This document shows positions 25,070 to 35,851 of a stretch of 64,000 bases of DNA, piece after piece (positions within the stretch are counted from its first letter, which is position 1; each line of letters starts with the position of its first letter). The stretch comes from Sthenelais limicola. Taxonomy: Eukaryota > Annelida > Polychaeta > Phyllodocida > Sigalionidae. The stretch lies in assembly GCA_942159475.1 (NCBI GenBank), contig OW804094.1:59454966-59518965 (forward strand), in the 5' to 3' direction. Under the pieces are notes generated by a model, which searched no databases, was not told the origin of the DNA, and saw only the letters and a list, made by a program, of their open reading frames with translations. A program made the position numbers and the translations under genes.

Positions 25070-25387
25070 GACGTATTTTGTTCATCTCAATAAAGGATTG
25101 GTTTTTTGTGCCTTTTTTTCCGGAAAAAAAAGGCTTAATTCTGTGTTATGGTCTTTCCATCTTTAAATACACGTATAAATATAAAAGTTATTCGTACAGC
25201 AACACCTGCACTCACCACGGCAGCCATAATACTTTTCTATGACCTACTTACGAGGCTAGTCAGTCGGGTAGCCGTAGAAGCTCACTATACTCAATGAAGC
25301 ATGCATAGAAATCGATTCAAATTCAAATTCAATAAGCAATTAGTACATATATACAAGTACAAGGTCCAGGCACTACTAAAACATAAA

Positions 25388-25547
25388 AGTGTTCGGTAAG
25401 GAGGCAAGTAGGCGGGGCAATACTACGACTCAAACAGTAGAAGTGGGCGTGGCTTGTTTTGGACCGGACACTATCACAAAGTATAAAACCGCGAGCAAAC
25501 TCTTGCCACTATACAGTCTCTAGTGGAAAGCCGAGCAGGCAACATGT
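25388..25547 (+). promoter_or_regulatory. TATA-bearing module, copy 2; candidate promoter of SANT gene 2
   Basis: The same unit occurs directly upstream of SANT gene 2. GC-box-like GGGGCAAT and GGGCGTGGC stretches precede a TATAAAA near 25481, and 25-35 bp later a start could fall before ATG candidates at 25553. The promoter role is inferred from position and TATA only. Confidence 0.6.
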
Positions 25548-25708
25548 ATTAATAATGAATACCAAATGTCCCATAGGACAGAATTTGCCTTCCCATAGAA
25601 ATAAATCTAGACAAATAAGAATCTAATCGACTCTGCGCTTTTAGGTATTTATGTTTTTTATTTCGTGAAATTGTAATATTTCACAACAACTATTTCTAAT
25701 TTTATAAG

Positions 25709-26705
25709 GTATCTTCACAAAAAGTATCAAGAGAGCCCAAGTGGTCACAAGCAGAGGTAACGGCCCTCTTCACGGGTTTGCTGCGGCACAAGAAAACGTT
25801 GCAGGCATACCATCGGGGCCACTCTGGGACAGAAAAAAGGAAGCAGAGGGCTTGGCAGGAGATAGTTGGTGAGTGACATTATTTAATTCAATGTTATGTC
25901 AATATTTATATTATGTAGATGACATTCGAAGCTAGATTTGTGGCTACAATGCTCTTTGCATTAGGCGGAAAAACACGCGATTAAAAGTCAAATTACAACT
26001 GATAATATATCTACTGGCATTGAGATGAAAAACTGTATTTTCTTATTTATGTTTCCAACTTCTGTTTATGATCACAGACAACGTCAATGCTGTGAGCACA
26101 GTAGGAAGGTCACAAGCGAAGTGTGAAGAGAAGAAAGGCTATTTTATTTCCCAGGCCAAGGTTAAGGTGTGTTAGAGCTCAATTGTTATTATTTCTGAAA
26201 TAATAAATTTGTTGCTACAAATCGCCCTAGGAATTGCCTGGGGTTAGAATTTTTTTTTGATAATTTCATGTTTGTGCATTGTTGTTTTTTATTTTTGCAG
26301 CACGGAATTCTGGAGGGGAAATACCTCAAGAAGTCAGGGGCGGGAGCTGTGCCAGACAAGGCTAAATTGACGCCTAATGAAATGATGGCCTTAGATTACT
26401 ATGGCAAAATTGGAATCGAAGGTACCTAAATAACAATTCTTTATGAATGGACATTTGTGTTATATTCCATCCTATTCCTACGTACCATACTACACTTTTA
26501 TTGTCATGGTACATTCATATCTATTTTCTATATAATTATGTGCTAAAAAATAAATAATAAATTGCTTTATAGATAAGTTGGGATTTACTTTATTATTTTT
26601 TTTGTATTTCATTTAGGTGTTGCCGGGGCTATGGAGTCAAGTATCAGAGGACGACAGCCGGCGGCAGCTGCAGCAGCTGATGAGCCTGATAATGATGTAC
26701 AGTAA
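25709..26705 (+). CDS. Harbinger SANT/Myb-like protein gene 2 (paralogue of gene 1)
   Basis: Exons 25709-25868, 26078-26166, 26301-26421 and 26617-26705 (TAA) join in phase. The domain reads REPKWSQAEVTALFTGLLR, then RAWQEIVDNVNAV, then GRSQAKCEEKKGYF, the same SANT-like pattern as gene 1. Exons 2 and 3 here are 89 and 121 bp in the same phases as exons 3 and 4 of gene 1, so the genes are duplicates. It lacks the long Pro-rich and acidic exons of gene 1 and ends in an Ala-rich tail. The first coding exon was not identified; by analogy it should be tiny and phase 0. A TATA module at 25388-25547 lies just upstream. Confidence 0.8.
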
Positions 26706-27250
26706 ATAAAAAAATAGAAAATCACATAATCGTTTGTCAGTAAATTGATTAATTATCGGGTTCAGCAAAATACTCGATCAGGACATTTCTGCGCTCAATA
26801 CCCCTGCGTCTCATCTCCCTCTCACGCTCGTTGTTGGGCTGTCGGTACATGGCTACTGCATCTGGCGGCTCTATCCCATCCAGCTGGACCCCACGGCGAA
26901 TCGCCAGGTTGTGCAGGCATGTTATGGCTAAAACCATCGTGCTACATCGACCGGGCTGGCTCATAATGAAGCCCCCCGAGCCTGTCAGGCACCTGAAAAT
27001 ATTAAAAAAATTGAGGAGAAATTAAAGTGGGAAAGAAAGGAAACATATTATTTTGGTTAATTCATATTAATCCAGAAATATATGTGCTCCACTAAATAAA
27101 TTCTTCTGTAGACATTAAGAACTAACCTCGTAGACACAATAATTTCCAAGCTAGGCCCCGATTATTGTATTGACACATTTGCATCGAATTCCATACTAAG
27201 CTTTTAATATTCATAAACTTGGGGGTAGAAATACGTATAAGCAATCACAA

Positions 27251-27409
27251 AGTGTGCGGTAAGGAGGCAAGTGGGCGGGGCAATACTACGACTCAAACAG
27301 TAGAGGTGGGCGTGGCTTGTTTGGATCAGACACTTTCACAAAGTATAAAAGCGCGAGAAAACTCTTGCCACTATTCAGTGTCTATTGGAAATCCAAGCAG
27401 GCAACTTGT
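27251..27409 (+). repeat. TATA-bearing module, copy 3 (Harbinger)
   Basis: The unit lies in an intron of the minus-strand transposase gene, with the opposite orientation to that gene. It contains TATAAAAGCGCGAG near 27343. Confidence 0.85.
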
Positions 27410-27894
27410 ATTATTAATGCAATATTTTCTCAGTTCTAATATGACAGAAAATTGACAGTATCATTCCTGCCAGACACTTTCACAAAGACATTAAATTAAA
27501 ATATTATATTATATCATATACAAGGTATGGTCTCACCTGAAGCGCATCTTCAGCAAGCCAAATGCCTGCTCAATGATTGACCTGGTGGAGCAATGGGCGC
27601 GGTTGTACGCCTCTTCTCCAGGGTTGGCGGGTTGCTGTACTGGTGTCAGCAAATAATCACACAGAGGGTATCTGAAAAAATATTTAACACATATTAATAT
27701 ATTAATGCAAAGTAAATGAACATATCACGAAACATCACTGGTATTGTCCAATCACTGTGATGAGATAACATACATAGTAGACGAAAACCTCTTGCTGTGA
27801 CAGAGACTTCATAATTGTTTGAACCGGACTATTGGTGAATTCTATGGTAAAGTTGATTATGACACATTATGTTACCTATAAGCAAACAGCAGAA

Positions 27895-28053
27895 AGTGTT
27901 CGGTAAGGAGGCAAGTAGGCGGGGCAATACTACGACTCAAACAGTAGAAGTGGGCGTGGCTTGTTTTGGACCGGACACTTTCACAAAGTATAAAAGCGCG
28001 AGCAAACTCTTGCCACTATTCAGTCGGTAGTGGAAATCCAAGCAGGCATTATG
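27895..28053 (+). repeat. TATA-bearing module, copy 4 (Harbinger)
   Basis: The unit lies in the gap where the catalytic transposase exon should be. It is almost identical to copies 2 and 3 and contains TATAAAAGCGCGAG near 27989. Confidence 0.85.
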
Positions 28054-28554
28054 TATTTTTAATGCAGTTTTTTCTCAGTTCTGATACGATAGCAATTAAA
28101 AGTATCATTCCTATCAAAATCAAATAAATTCTGTTACCATGAATAATATAATCTTACCCTTTCTCTGTGCGACAATCCTTTGCCGACTCCTGTTCCTAAG
28201 GTTGCGGCATAGGCAGATGCCCCATACTCGTCGGCCAGCATCTCAACTGTTGCCTGATCTAGCCGAAATCTTGCCATAAACCTTCTCGGTGTATAAAATT
28301 CGGTAAAGGGGTCCACCCTCACCCGATATACTTTCCTCTCACGTACTCTCCTCTCCGGTGCTTCGTCGACGTTATCCATTGCGATTCAAGGAGAATGACC
28401 TTGGCAATGTGTGACATCATTACGTGGAAAATGTTTCTATGTAATTTTATATTATTTTTTTAACGATTTACTGGCAAAAAATGGTAAAAATATTAATAAG
28501 AAGTATTATCCATCATATTAAATCATTTAAAAATCATCTAGCAGATGATTAAAA

Positions 28555-28705
28555 TTTTAGCGGAGCTCAAAATAATCTCCGCTATTTTTTACGTATCCTT
28601 AGCGATGTATAGCGATGTATAACGATATATCGTTATCATCGTTGATTATGAAATGGCATAGCGATATATCGCTAACATCGTTAATCGTTACGGATCGCTA
28701 CCCAT
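28555..28705. repeat. Harbinger right subterminal repeats
   Basis: Units such as AGCGATGTATAGCGATG and CGATATATCGTTATCATCG occur inside the right end, of the same family as the left array. Confidence 0.75.
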
Positions 28706-28732
28706 CGTTACTACCTATGAAACGACCCCCTG

Positions 28733-29716
28733 ACCTCACTCACATCTGCCAATGGGGCGAGAGCCACATCCACTGCAACCTTGATTACATCCAAAGACCG
28801 AGCCACTGCTTGATGTATTGAAGTAGCTCCATCCATCATTGTCCTCTCTACCTCCAACGTAGCCTTATTCAACGCCTCATTAGTAAGCAGGTAAGGAAGA
28901 GGAGATACAGAGAGCGTCTCAGTCTCTTCCACCTTCTTATGTCCCAAAACAACTTCATCAGTTGGCACGCTTGTAGACGTGCCAGCGGCTACCGTGGGTG
29001 TCGACAAGGCAGCTACAGTAGAACTGTCTTTTGGCCACGCGCCAGTCAGGACACTAGCTACCACTTCCTTAGGAGGGGCTTGAACAGCCCATGCACTCTT
29101 CCTAGGGATCGGAGCATCGACCAAGCCCTTTGATGCAGCTTTCCTAGCTTCAGCGGCGTTGTGCCTAGCTTCCACCTGAGCCCGATTGCGACTGATTGTC
29201 ATTATACGTTCCAAATCTCCCCATCCTTGCATACTTAACACAACCGTAGTTTGGCACCTCAACTTCAACAACTCTGAAGCTAGAGGACATCTCTCTCGCC
29301 CAATCTGGTCCACCGCTCGGACCCTTCATCAGGTGTTTCACAAGATCAGAACGTCGATCAAGTTTAACACCACAGGAGTGAGCATGCAGGCAGGTGTACA
29401 ACTGCACAGCTGGGCAATGCTCCTCACACAAGTGCCTATAAAAACGCTCCTTCGTACGGTATATCTTCACACCTTTAGGGTTTATCTCCTTCCCCCTATA
29501 ACGACACCAAGTGAATGGGCACCTATAACCCGGCTTCCACAGGAGGGGTGCACCATTCAGTTTATCTATCACCAAATCAACAATCTCTTGGGGACCATTT
29601 GCTTTCCCCATCCTCGACTTCAAATGATGGAATTTGTCCTCGTATCTGGGCATTATAGGTAATTCCTTCCAATAATTTCCCAGAACCTCGTCCTCATCAT
29701 CCGATTCAGGAGCCAA
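28733..29716 (-). pseudogene. gypsy-1 third ORF, 5' part with Cys/His fingers
   Basis: This region downstream of integrase is not env. The first frame (29716-29165) has clustered Cys/His, CPFTWC, then H-L-C-E-E-H-C, then TCLHAHSCG and a distal H, like one or two C2H2-type fingers. After a frameshift the second frame (29313-28733) is Ala/Val-rich and helical. It runs up to the Harbinger insertion and resumes in frame at 20146. The function is unknown; the zinc-finger character suggests nucleic-acid binding. Confidence 0.6.
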
Positions 29717-29721
29717 TGGAA

Positions 29722-30475
29722 CTTCATCTCGTAGCGTTTCTGATACACAGCTGAATGTGCCAGACGCTCCCTGATGAATTTGTGCCCTTTCAATAGCAAT
29801 GTCTTAATTTCCTCCACAAATACATTGCGGCAAGGAAAATCTACATCTACAGGGGAGGGACATCAGCTGTTCAATATCCAACAAGAGTATATAGCCTGAC
29901 ACCATGATGTGTCACAAAAGCTCCTTCAAAAGGGCAGAACGGAATTCTGGCGCAACATCTGTTTGTAGTGAGACCGGTGGGCCATATCTGAGGATCCACT
30001 CAGTAAACAGAGCCATCGCACAGGTAGCGGCTGTGTGATGAGGAAGCGGGTAAGCCTCAGCCCATTTAGAAAAATAGTCAGTGACTACCATCACGCAACT
30101 ATTACCCCTTGGAGTTCTTCTAAAAGGACCAATGATATCCAGTGCGATGCGGCTCCAACGCACCCCATGGATTTCTTTCTGCAATGGTGTTATACCTTTT
30201 CCACCCCGGCTTTTGCAAGAGGTGCAAACTTCCTAGCCGCGCACCCAGTCAGCTATATCTTTCTTCATCCGAGGCCAAACGAATTTCTGCCTCGCAGCCT
30301 GATAAGTTTTAAACTCACCGAAGTGAGCTGCAAGTTTGCTTCCGTGCAAAGTACGGAATAACTCTTTCCTAAGAGACAGGGGTACTACAACGAGCGTGTA
30401 TACAACACCATTATCACTTTTCCAATCCAAACACAACAAATCATTCTCAACTTTCAAAAATTCAATTCTACTCAC
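29722..30475 (-). pseudogene. pol: gypsy-1 integrase, core truncated
   Basis: The H2C2 region (LHGSKLAAHFGEFKTYQAAR) is followed by a stop, then a core fragment with DIIGPF (Asp 1) and QTDVAPEF (Asp 2). After LLKELL the rest of the core, including the catalytic Glu, is missing. The sequence resumes with a C-terminal-like IRERLAHSAVYQKRYEMK at about 29800-29740. An internal deletion is inferred. Confidence 0.8.
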
Positions 30476-31286
30476 ATAGTAACAGAACTCCCCCCACTTC
30501 AGCCAGTAAAGCTTTACCGTCTGGCTTAGGGGTTAAGCCCTGAACTATAGACCCAATCTGAGAAATAACATGATCTTCATCTTGAGCTACTTTGAGTCGA
30601 TCACCCGCCAATGAAGAGAATATATATGATAATCTACAGTCATTGTAGCCACTATATATGGCGTCATGCGCGCCACAGTCAAGGCAATCTTCCCGCGGAC
30701 ATCTCCTCACCGGCAGCCGGGAAAGCGCATCGGCATTGATGTGCTTGCGACCCAGCCTATGGACTATTTGATCCTCCCTCAAGCCATAATGTTGCAAAGT
30801 GGTCAACCACCGAGCTAGCATACCAGAGGGGTCCTTAAAATTTATCAACCAACGAAGAGATGCATGGTCAGTCCTAAGAATGAAATCACGCTGTCCAATT
30901 ATATAGTGTTGAAACTTAGCTAAGTAAGTTCAAACAGCCAACATTTCTCTCTTTGTGGCACAATAATTCCTCTGTGCCTTAGTCAACGTATTACTGGCGT
31001 AACTCAGTACAATTTCCCTTGAATTCTGTATCTTAGAAGGAACACCAGACATACCGAATCCACTCGCATCAGTATCTAGAATAATTGTTCCAGCCGGCTG
31101 AGGGTAGCCTAATACAGGTGGAGACATCAATAAATCTTTCAAGTCTGCAAAAGCCTTATGGCAACTATCATCAAATGTTATCCAACGATTATTCCGCAAT
31201 TCCGGACCCACTACCAAAGCTTGGAAAGGAGCCGCAATGTCAGCGAAATTGGGCATAAACTCTCTGTAATAGGAGGCGAAACCCAA
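30468..31286 (-). pseudogene. pol: gypsy-1 RT connection and RNase H
   Basis: Two frames (31286-30930 and 30848-30468) carry GFASYYREFMPNFADIAAPF, the standard tether after RT. They also carry an RNase H core starting ILDTDASGFGM and continuing LSYASNTLTKAQRNYCATKR. A stop separates the halves. The second half has the typical Gypsy phrase on single-use sugar-source sites (LSRLP near residue 40). Confidence 0.85.
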
Positions 31287-32519
31287 GAATTGACGAACTT
31301 CTTTGGCTTCAGCTTCAGACCATAATCAGCCAGTCTTTGCAAGACCTTCTCCGTATTGGACAATGCTTCCTCAAAGTTGGAGCCAAATATGATCATCATC
31401 CAAATAAACTACACAACACTTCCAACGTAACCCCGCAAACATTTGTTCCATCATTCGTTCAAATATGGCAGGCGCATTGCACAGGCCAAAGCTCATCACC
31501 TTGAACTGGAACAGCCCCATAGTCGAAACAAAAGCAGTTTTCTCTTTACTTGCCTCGTCCATGGCAATTTGCCAGTAGCCGCTCTCCAGATCCAATGTAA
31601 TAAACCAAAGGTTACCACCCAATACTTCAATACTTTCATCTATTCTTGGTAGCGGGAAAGAATCTTTCTTTGTCACCGCGTTCACTGGACGATAGTCGAC
31701 ACAAAATCTGTCTGTACCATCACTCTTTTTTACAATAACCACGGCAGACCCCCAAGGGTTATTACTGGGCTCAATTACACCCTTATCAAGCATGTCTTGA
31801 ATTTGCTTTTCAGCAGCCTCACGACATGCTCGAGGAAGGCGCCTATACACACTTTTAATTGGCACTGCATCACCCGTATCGACAACATGACACACTTTAT
31901 TTGTGTGTCCCAGTTTTTCCCCCGGCAATCTGAAACAATGTTTATATTGTATCAACAGTTTCCTCAGCCTAACTATATCCTCCGCCTTGGACAAGTCAGA
32001 CCCTTTCACCAACTTTTCCAGTGGACAACCTTCAACCTGAGGCATTGGAACCTCTGGCTCAAGTAATTCCTCATCAACAATTGGAGAGTCAGCATCAGCC
32101 AACTCCCCTTCTCTAGCGGTTTGCAGTTCAACTAATACTGGAGAACTGGTAGGATTGTACACAGACAGCGTGCAATTATATCGGTCGCCAGCAACCAATA
32201 AACTCCCTGAAACATAACATCCCAAATCCAATTCGTCTGGTTCAAAGAACAAGTCTTCATCCGAGGACATTGGACCCAATCCACTACAGATTTTAGAGAA
32301 AGCGTCTATGAAAATACTTTGACAGCCGCTCTTTATCGTGGGTCCACTTTGCACTGCCCTGCACATTATGGATTGTTTACCGGCCTCGAGGGTGAATAAA
32401 CCAGACCAATCAGAGTTACACTTATGGAGATAAATAAAATCCATCCCCAGTATACCAGCTTCCGTACCAATCAAACCACTCACCACTAAGCAGTTGAGAG
32501 CATACCAAGCATCTCCCAA
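31211..32519 (-). pseudogene. pol: gypsy-1 reverse transcriptase
   Basis: A 382-codon frame contains the RT fingers and palm. It shows VIEPSNNPWGSAVVIVKK, DRFCVDYRPVNAVT, FITLDLESGYWQI (first Asp), FKVMSFGLCNAPAIFERMM and the VVYLDD box with both catalytic Asp. The frame shifts immediately after YLDD, and the thumb continues at 31399-31211. It is clearly Ty3/Gypsy type by motif order. It would copy element RNA to DNA, but this copy is frameshifted. Confidence 0.92.
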
Positions 32520-32902
32520 CCCCAGCGCGAGTCATACACACCCATGTGTCTTTAAGTTGTGACCAGTCCCCGCATAGCATGTCACCCCCATGGCATGAGA
32601 GACGGCCTGACTGAGAGCTCATCATATACACGCTTTTTCACCAAAGTACACTGAGCATCCCAATCAACGAGAAACTGACCAGTCACATTAACCAAAGTCA
32701 CATCTGCATACATGCGTTCAGCCACAAGCGGACAATTGCGGTCTGAAACACAAATCTCAAAATCCCGAAGGTCATACACCATTACCTTACTCACAACCCT
32801 AGCCTCCTCTCCCCACTCAACTTTGAGGATCTGGCCAGGTGAGCAAGCATACTCAGGGTCTCCCTCTCTTACAAACATCACAAATCGCATATTATCAACC
32901 AA
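32422..32902 (-). pseudogene. pro: gypsy-1 protease region, active site degenerate
   Basis: Two overlapping frames cover the space between the CCHC knuckle and RT. The segment FLVDWDAQCTLVKK fits the retropepsin active-site position, where D-[TS]-G-A is expected. Here it reads D-W-D-A, so the catalytic triplet is lost. A frame change near 32600 also breaks the region. Confidence 0.6.
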
Positions 32903-32919
32903 GATCTCCTGTTCACCAC

Positions 32920-33744
32920 TTAAGGAGATCCGATCCTGTTTGACAGCAGAGCCAATTGTTCCCTAATCACCGCAGACTGAGCCGCAAAATCATCCATAGA
33001 ACTCACATGTGCTCTTTGCTTTTCACAATCAGCCCACATGTGCCCTCCTTTCCCACAATGATAACACTTGACTGGCATGCCTGGCTTTCTTCTATTCCTC
33101 CTCTTATAAGGAACAACCGTACTGCCACTACCATTCCCGTCCGGCTGTGGCGGCGGCTGTGGCGGCGGCTGTGGCGGCAGCAGTGCCTCAGGCTGCGGAT
33201 GTGGTCTCTTCTGCCATGCTCTAAAAGCCTGGAATTCTGCCATATCATTATCACTCCAACTATCACCAACACTCGATGATACAGCTAGCGCAGCAATATT
33301 CAACCAATTAGAAGTCGCAAGAGCAGACACCCGGGAACTATTACTATACACATCCCTGTATCTAGTTGCGGCAGCCGATGCTACAACAATGTTCTTTGGC
33401 TCCTGTAATGCAACATAATGAGCCATACCATCATCCAATAATCCATCAAGAAATATCTTAACCGCCATTTCATGTAATGTATCATCCCATTCACCAAAGG
33501 CATGAACCGCTCTCAAACTAATGTTCTGACTGAAGCTAGCAGGACATTGCCCAATAGTCTGCTTACAATTGAAGAACTCATTCTTGCGAGTGGTATCCGA
33601 CTTCTCAGCCTGATAGTCATACTCGAGCATTTGTAAGAGATCATCAACTGAAAAATCATCAGGTTCTAACAACATAGCCTGAGTAAGCTGTTTCCCCACC
33701 CCGGTCAATAGGTGCACCTTATAGGTCTCATCATCCCAATTCAT
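32920..33744 (-). pseudogene. gag: gypsy-1 gag, capsid/nucleocapsid part with CCHC knuckle
   Basis: This 274-codon frame overlaps the end of the preceding gag frame. The first part resembles a Gag capsid (MNWDDETYKVHLLTGVGKQL). A Pro/Gln-rich linker follows, then a single retroviral-type zinc knuckle CYHCGKGGHMWADC (C-x2-C-x4-H-x4-C) near 33090-33050, which would bind RNA. Confidence 0.85.
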
Positions 33745-34975
33745 GGTACAAGCAACCCTGCTCCGCCCTAGGTTTTACCATAGGTTTATCTGGTTTAAAT
33801 TTCGGTACACCAAATGCTGGTTCCTTACATCTTGGCAAGTAACCCGCGGCCGGATCAATCGAACGTCTCAACCTTACATTCTTACTATCCATGCTAGCTG
33901 GCATTGACCGTCTAGCCGCGCCCATAATACCATAACCGACTGGATCAGGACCACAGCCACACAATTTATTGGCAGCTTCCAAAGCACCCCATCTCTCACC
34001 CATATATGCTCTCTCCCCTGTTGGTGCATCAGGGTCGGGGCTATTACGGGTTCTAGCAAATTCATTACTATCACCTTTCTTTTGGTCAAAATCTGGCAAC
34101 GCATTCATTAGCCGAGCATACAAATTATCAGAAATTCCACCCGGATTTGTACCAATTGGAGTGCTTTCCCTCTCCACATCATCGGCAAACACAATTCCTC
34201 TACTTCTCCCGGGAGCCACCTGAAAATCAAAATGGCTATTAATTTCTTCCAAATTCCTTTTCATTCTTTCATTGTTCTTGCGCTCCCATGCGCATTTTGC
34301 TTCCACGGTAGTGAGTTTCTCGCTTTGATCTTTAATAACTGATCTTAAACGTGCCTCTTCCCTCTTTGCTAGTACCAACTCGGATTCAGTATTGGCAGCC
34401 TGCTCTAAAGCCTCCTTTCCTTTTCTGGCGGACTCCATTACTGAATCATTCATTAATCCCAAAGTGCTCACCTGGGCAGTGATGAGCTGATCCAAACGAT
34501 CATAGGTCATATGCCTACCCCTAATACGATCTTGGGTCCACTCCGATGGTGACTCCCCAAGATCAACTTTAGTTACTGGGGTCATCAGAGGTAAATGCCC
34601 ATGCTCAAATTCATTATCCAAATCCGACTCTTCACCAATATCATCTATCACTGGTGCATTCTTCAAAGCAATTCGTGGTAGAGAAGCAACTTTCCTCCTT
34701 AGCGTAACTTTCAGGTCATCCGGGTTTGAGGCCAACTTCCATGTGCCATCCTCATCAGAGCCCGGACTGTCAGCTTCAATTGTGGATTTGACTTGCACCC
34801 TAGGCTCAACATGAGTCGCTGGGTTCAAGTCATCTTCATCATCAAAATTGATCTTCGACTGAACAAGTCTCTGTTCCAAATCATGAATCGTTTGATTAAT
34901 CTGTTTCAAAAACTGTTCTAGCGACAGGGTACCCGGGCCTATTGAGACCCGGCCTCTTCCCCGCGCAGCCGCCAT
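33731..34975 (-). pseudogene. gag: gypsy-1 gag, N-terminal part
   Basis: A frame of about 414 codons begins at the ATG at 34975, some 80 bp inside the 5' LTR. It has a basic start (AAARGRGR), a long helical, Glu/Lys-rich central region consistent with coiled coil (EQAANTESELVLAKREEARL), and no zinc knuckle. The knuckle continues in another frame at 33744-32920, so either a programmed shift or, more likely, decay separates the two. The role inferred is virion/capsid structural protein. Confidence 0.75.
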
Positions 34976-35035
34976 TGGCAATCCCCGTTAGAGGCTACCA
35001 GTGACTACTGCCCAATCTCACGCTGCTAGCAGATC

Positions 35036-35054
35036 CAACTGGCCACAGCACCAA
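35036..35054 (-). promoter_or_regulatory. Primer-binding site of gypsy-1
   Basis: On the minus strand, three bases after the LTR end (TACA), the sequence TGGTGCTGTGGCCAGTTGG begins. TGG pairs with a tRNA CCA end. I cannot name the tRNA. Confidence 0.6.
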
Positions 35055-35056
35055 AT

Positions 35057-35486
35057 TGTAATGTCCGATTGACAATCTTAAGCGACTATGGAAACTTAGC
35101 TCGTCTAATCAAGAACAACGACAACAACAGGATCTAATGGACCTTGCCAGCTCACACGTTTAATGAATATCTCACACCAATTCCCTGGGTTGTTCACGGT
35201 TGTAAAGCAACCTCTCACATCAGAAGGGAAGAACATCAACAAGTCAACACAATGCACCAACAGCGGGTGTATATAATCAGTAAGTGAATACAAAGTGACA
35301 CATCACATATAAAATAAGTAAAATACACACACATTGAAAACAATGACCGTTGTCAGCCAAACCTTGATGTAACTAGTACAGCCGCGACCAGCGCAACTCA
35401 CACTCAAACGTTTTACTAAACCCCGGTTGTCGTATACATGACAGCTGTGGCGCCCGGCTCTGGTTCAGCGAATACTAATCCAGAGC
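35057..35486 (-). repeat. 5' LTR of gypsy-1
   Basis: The 430-bp copy is nearly identical to the left LTR and is followed by ACTTC at 35487-35491. Transcription would run leftwards into gag. Confidence 0.9.
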
Positions 35487-35851
35487 AGTGCACCACACTT
35501 CCCCTATTACTAAAGCAAGTATAATAATCTTATCGTGTTTGTATGGTATTTTTAGCAACTATGACCATATTCACATATTCCCTGTGTGGTGACAATATTT
35601 TTTCACCGACTACACAAAAAACAGGGGGGGGGGGGGGGTTCATAATACTGTTCAAAGATTACCTCGGATTCTGCGTTTTCTCACACTTATGTGTACTATT
35701 TCAATACGGTTGATGTATATATCTATCTCCTGTAAACCTACAGATCATTGTAAAATTTCTCCCATCTTCCCCACTCTCTCTTGTGGGTGGAGCCATCATG
35801 CATGGTTCTTAACGTAAACTAAAGTTCCCTAAGGAATTCGAAGAAGCATAA
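35487..35851. other. Flank between gypsy-1 and the integrase ORF
   Basis: AT-rich sequence with a poly-G run at about 35623-35638. No gene is seen. It begins with the right ACTTC duplication. Confidence 0.5.

Larger units (their letters stand above)
26749..28379 (-). pseudogene. Harbinger (HARBI1-like) transposase, catalytic exon missing
   Basis: Recognisable exons are 28379-28158 (74 aa: N-terminal helical domain, RRFMARFRLDQATVEMLADE), 27671-27537 (YPLCDYLLTPVQ, then EAYNRAHCSTRSIIEQAFG with the catalytic Glu) and 26992-26749 (GSGGFIMSQPGRCSTMVLAI, TCLHNLAIRRG, stop). Exon 1 ends in phase 0 while the next exon needs phase 2, so a piece is absent. That piece is the DDE core with the first two Asp. 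The 27672-28157 interval contains only AT-rich DNA and a TATA module. This copy should be unable to cut DNA, though other copies could move it. Confidence 0.85.
20147..28729. mobile_element. Harbinger DNA transposon (8.6 kb) inside gypsy-1
   Basis: The ends are 26-bp inverted repeats starting GGGGTCGTTTCATAGG (20147 and, inverted, to 28729), flanked by CTG on both sides (20144-20146, 28730-28732). A CWG 3-bp duplication is known for animal Harbingers. The contents are two SANT/Myb-like genes on + and a HARBI1-like transposase gene on -, plus subterminal repeats and repeated TATA modules. The gypsy-1 third ORF reads through if the element plus one CTG is ignored, confirming the boundaries. Confidence 0.95.
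16940..35486 (-). mobile_element. Ty3/Gypsy LTR retrotransposon gypsy-1 with nested insertions
   Basis: The element is on the minus strand, with LTRs at 16940-17376 and 35057-35486 and a 5-bp target duplication ACTTC (16935-16939 and 35487-35491). Reading leftwards it has a primer-binding site, gag with a CCHC knuckle, protease, RT, RNase H, integrase, and a third ORF after pol. Two younger transposons (18706-19811 and 20147-28729) interrupt the third ORF. Without them the element would be about 8.85 kb. The LTRs differ at roughly 15-20 visible positions, so the copy is not new. Several frameshifts and stops make it non-functional. Confidence 0.92.
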
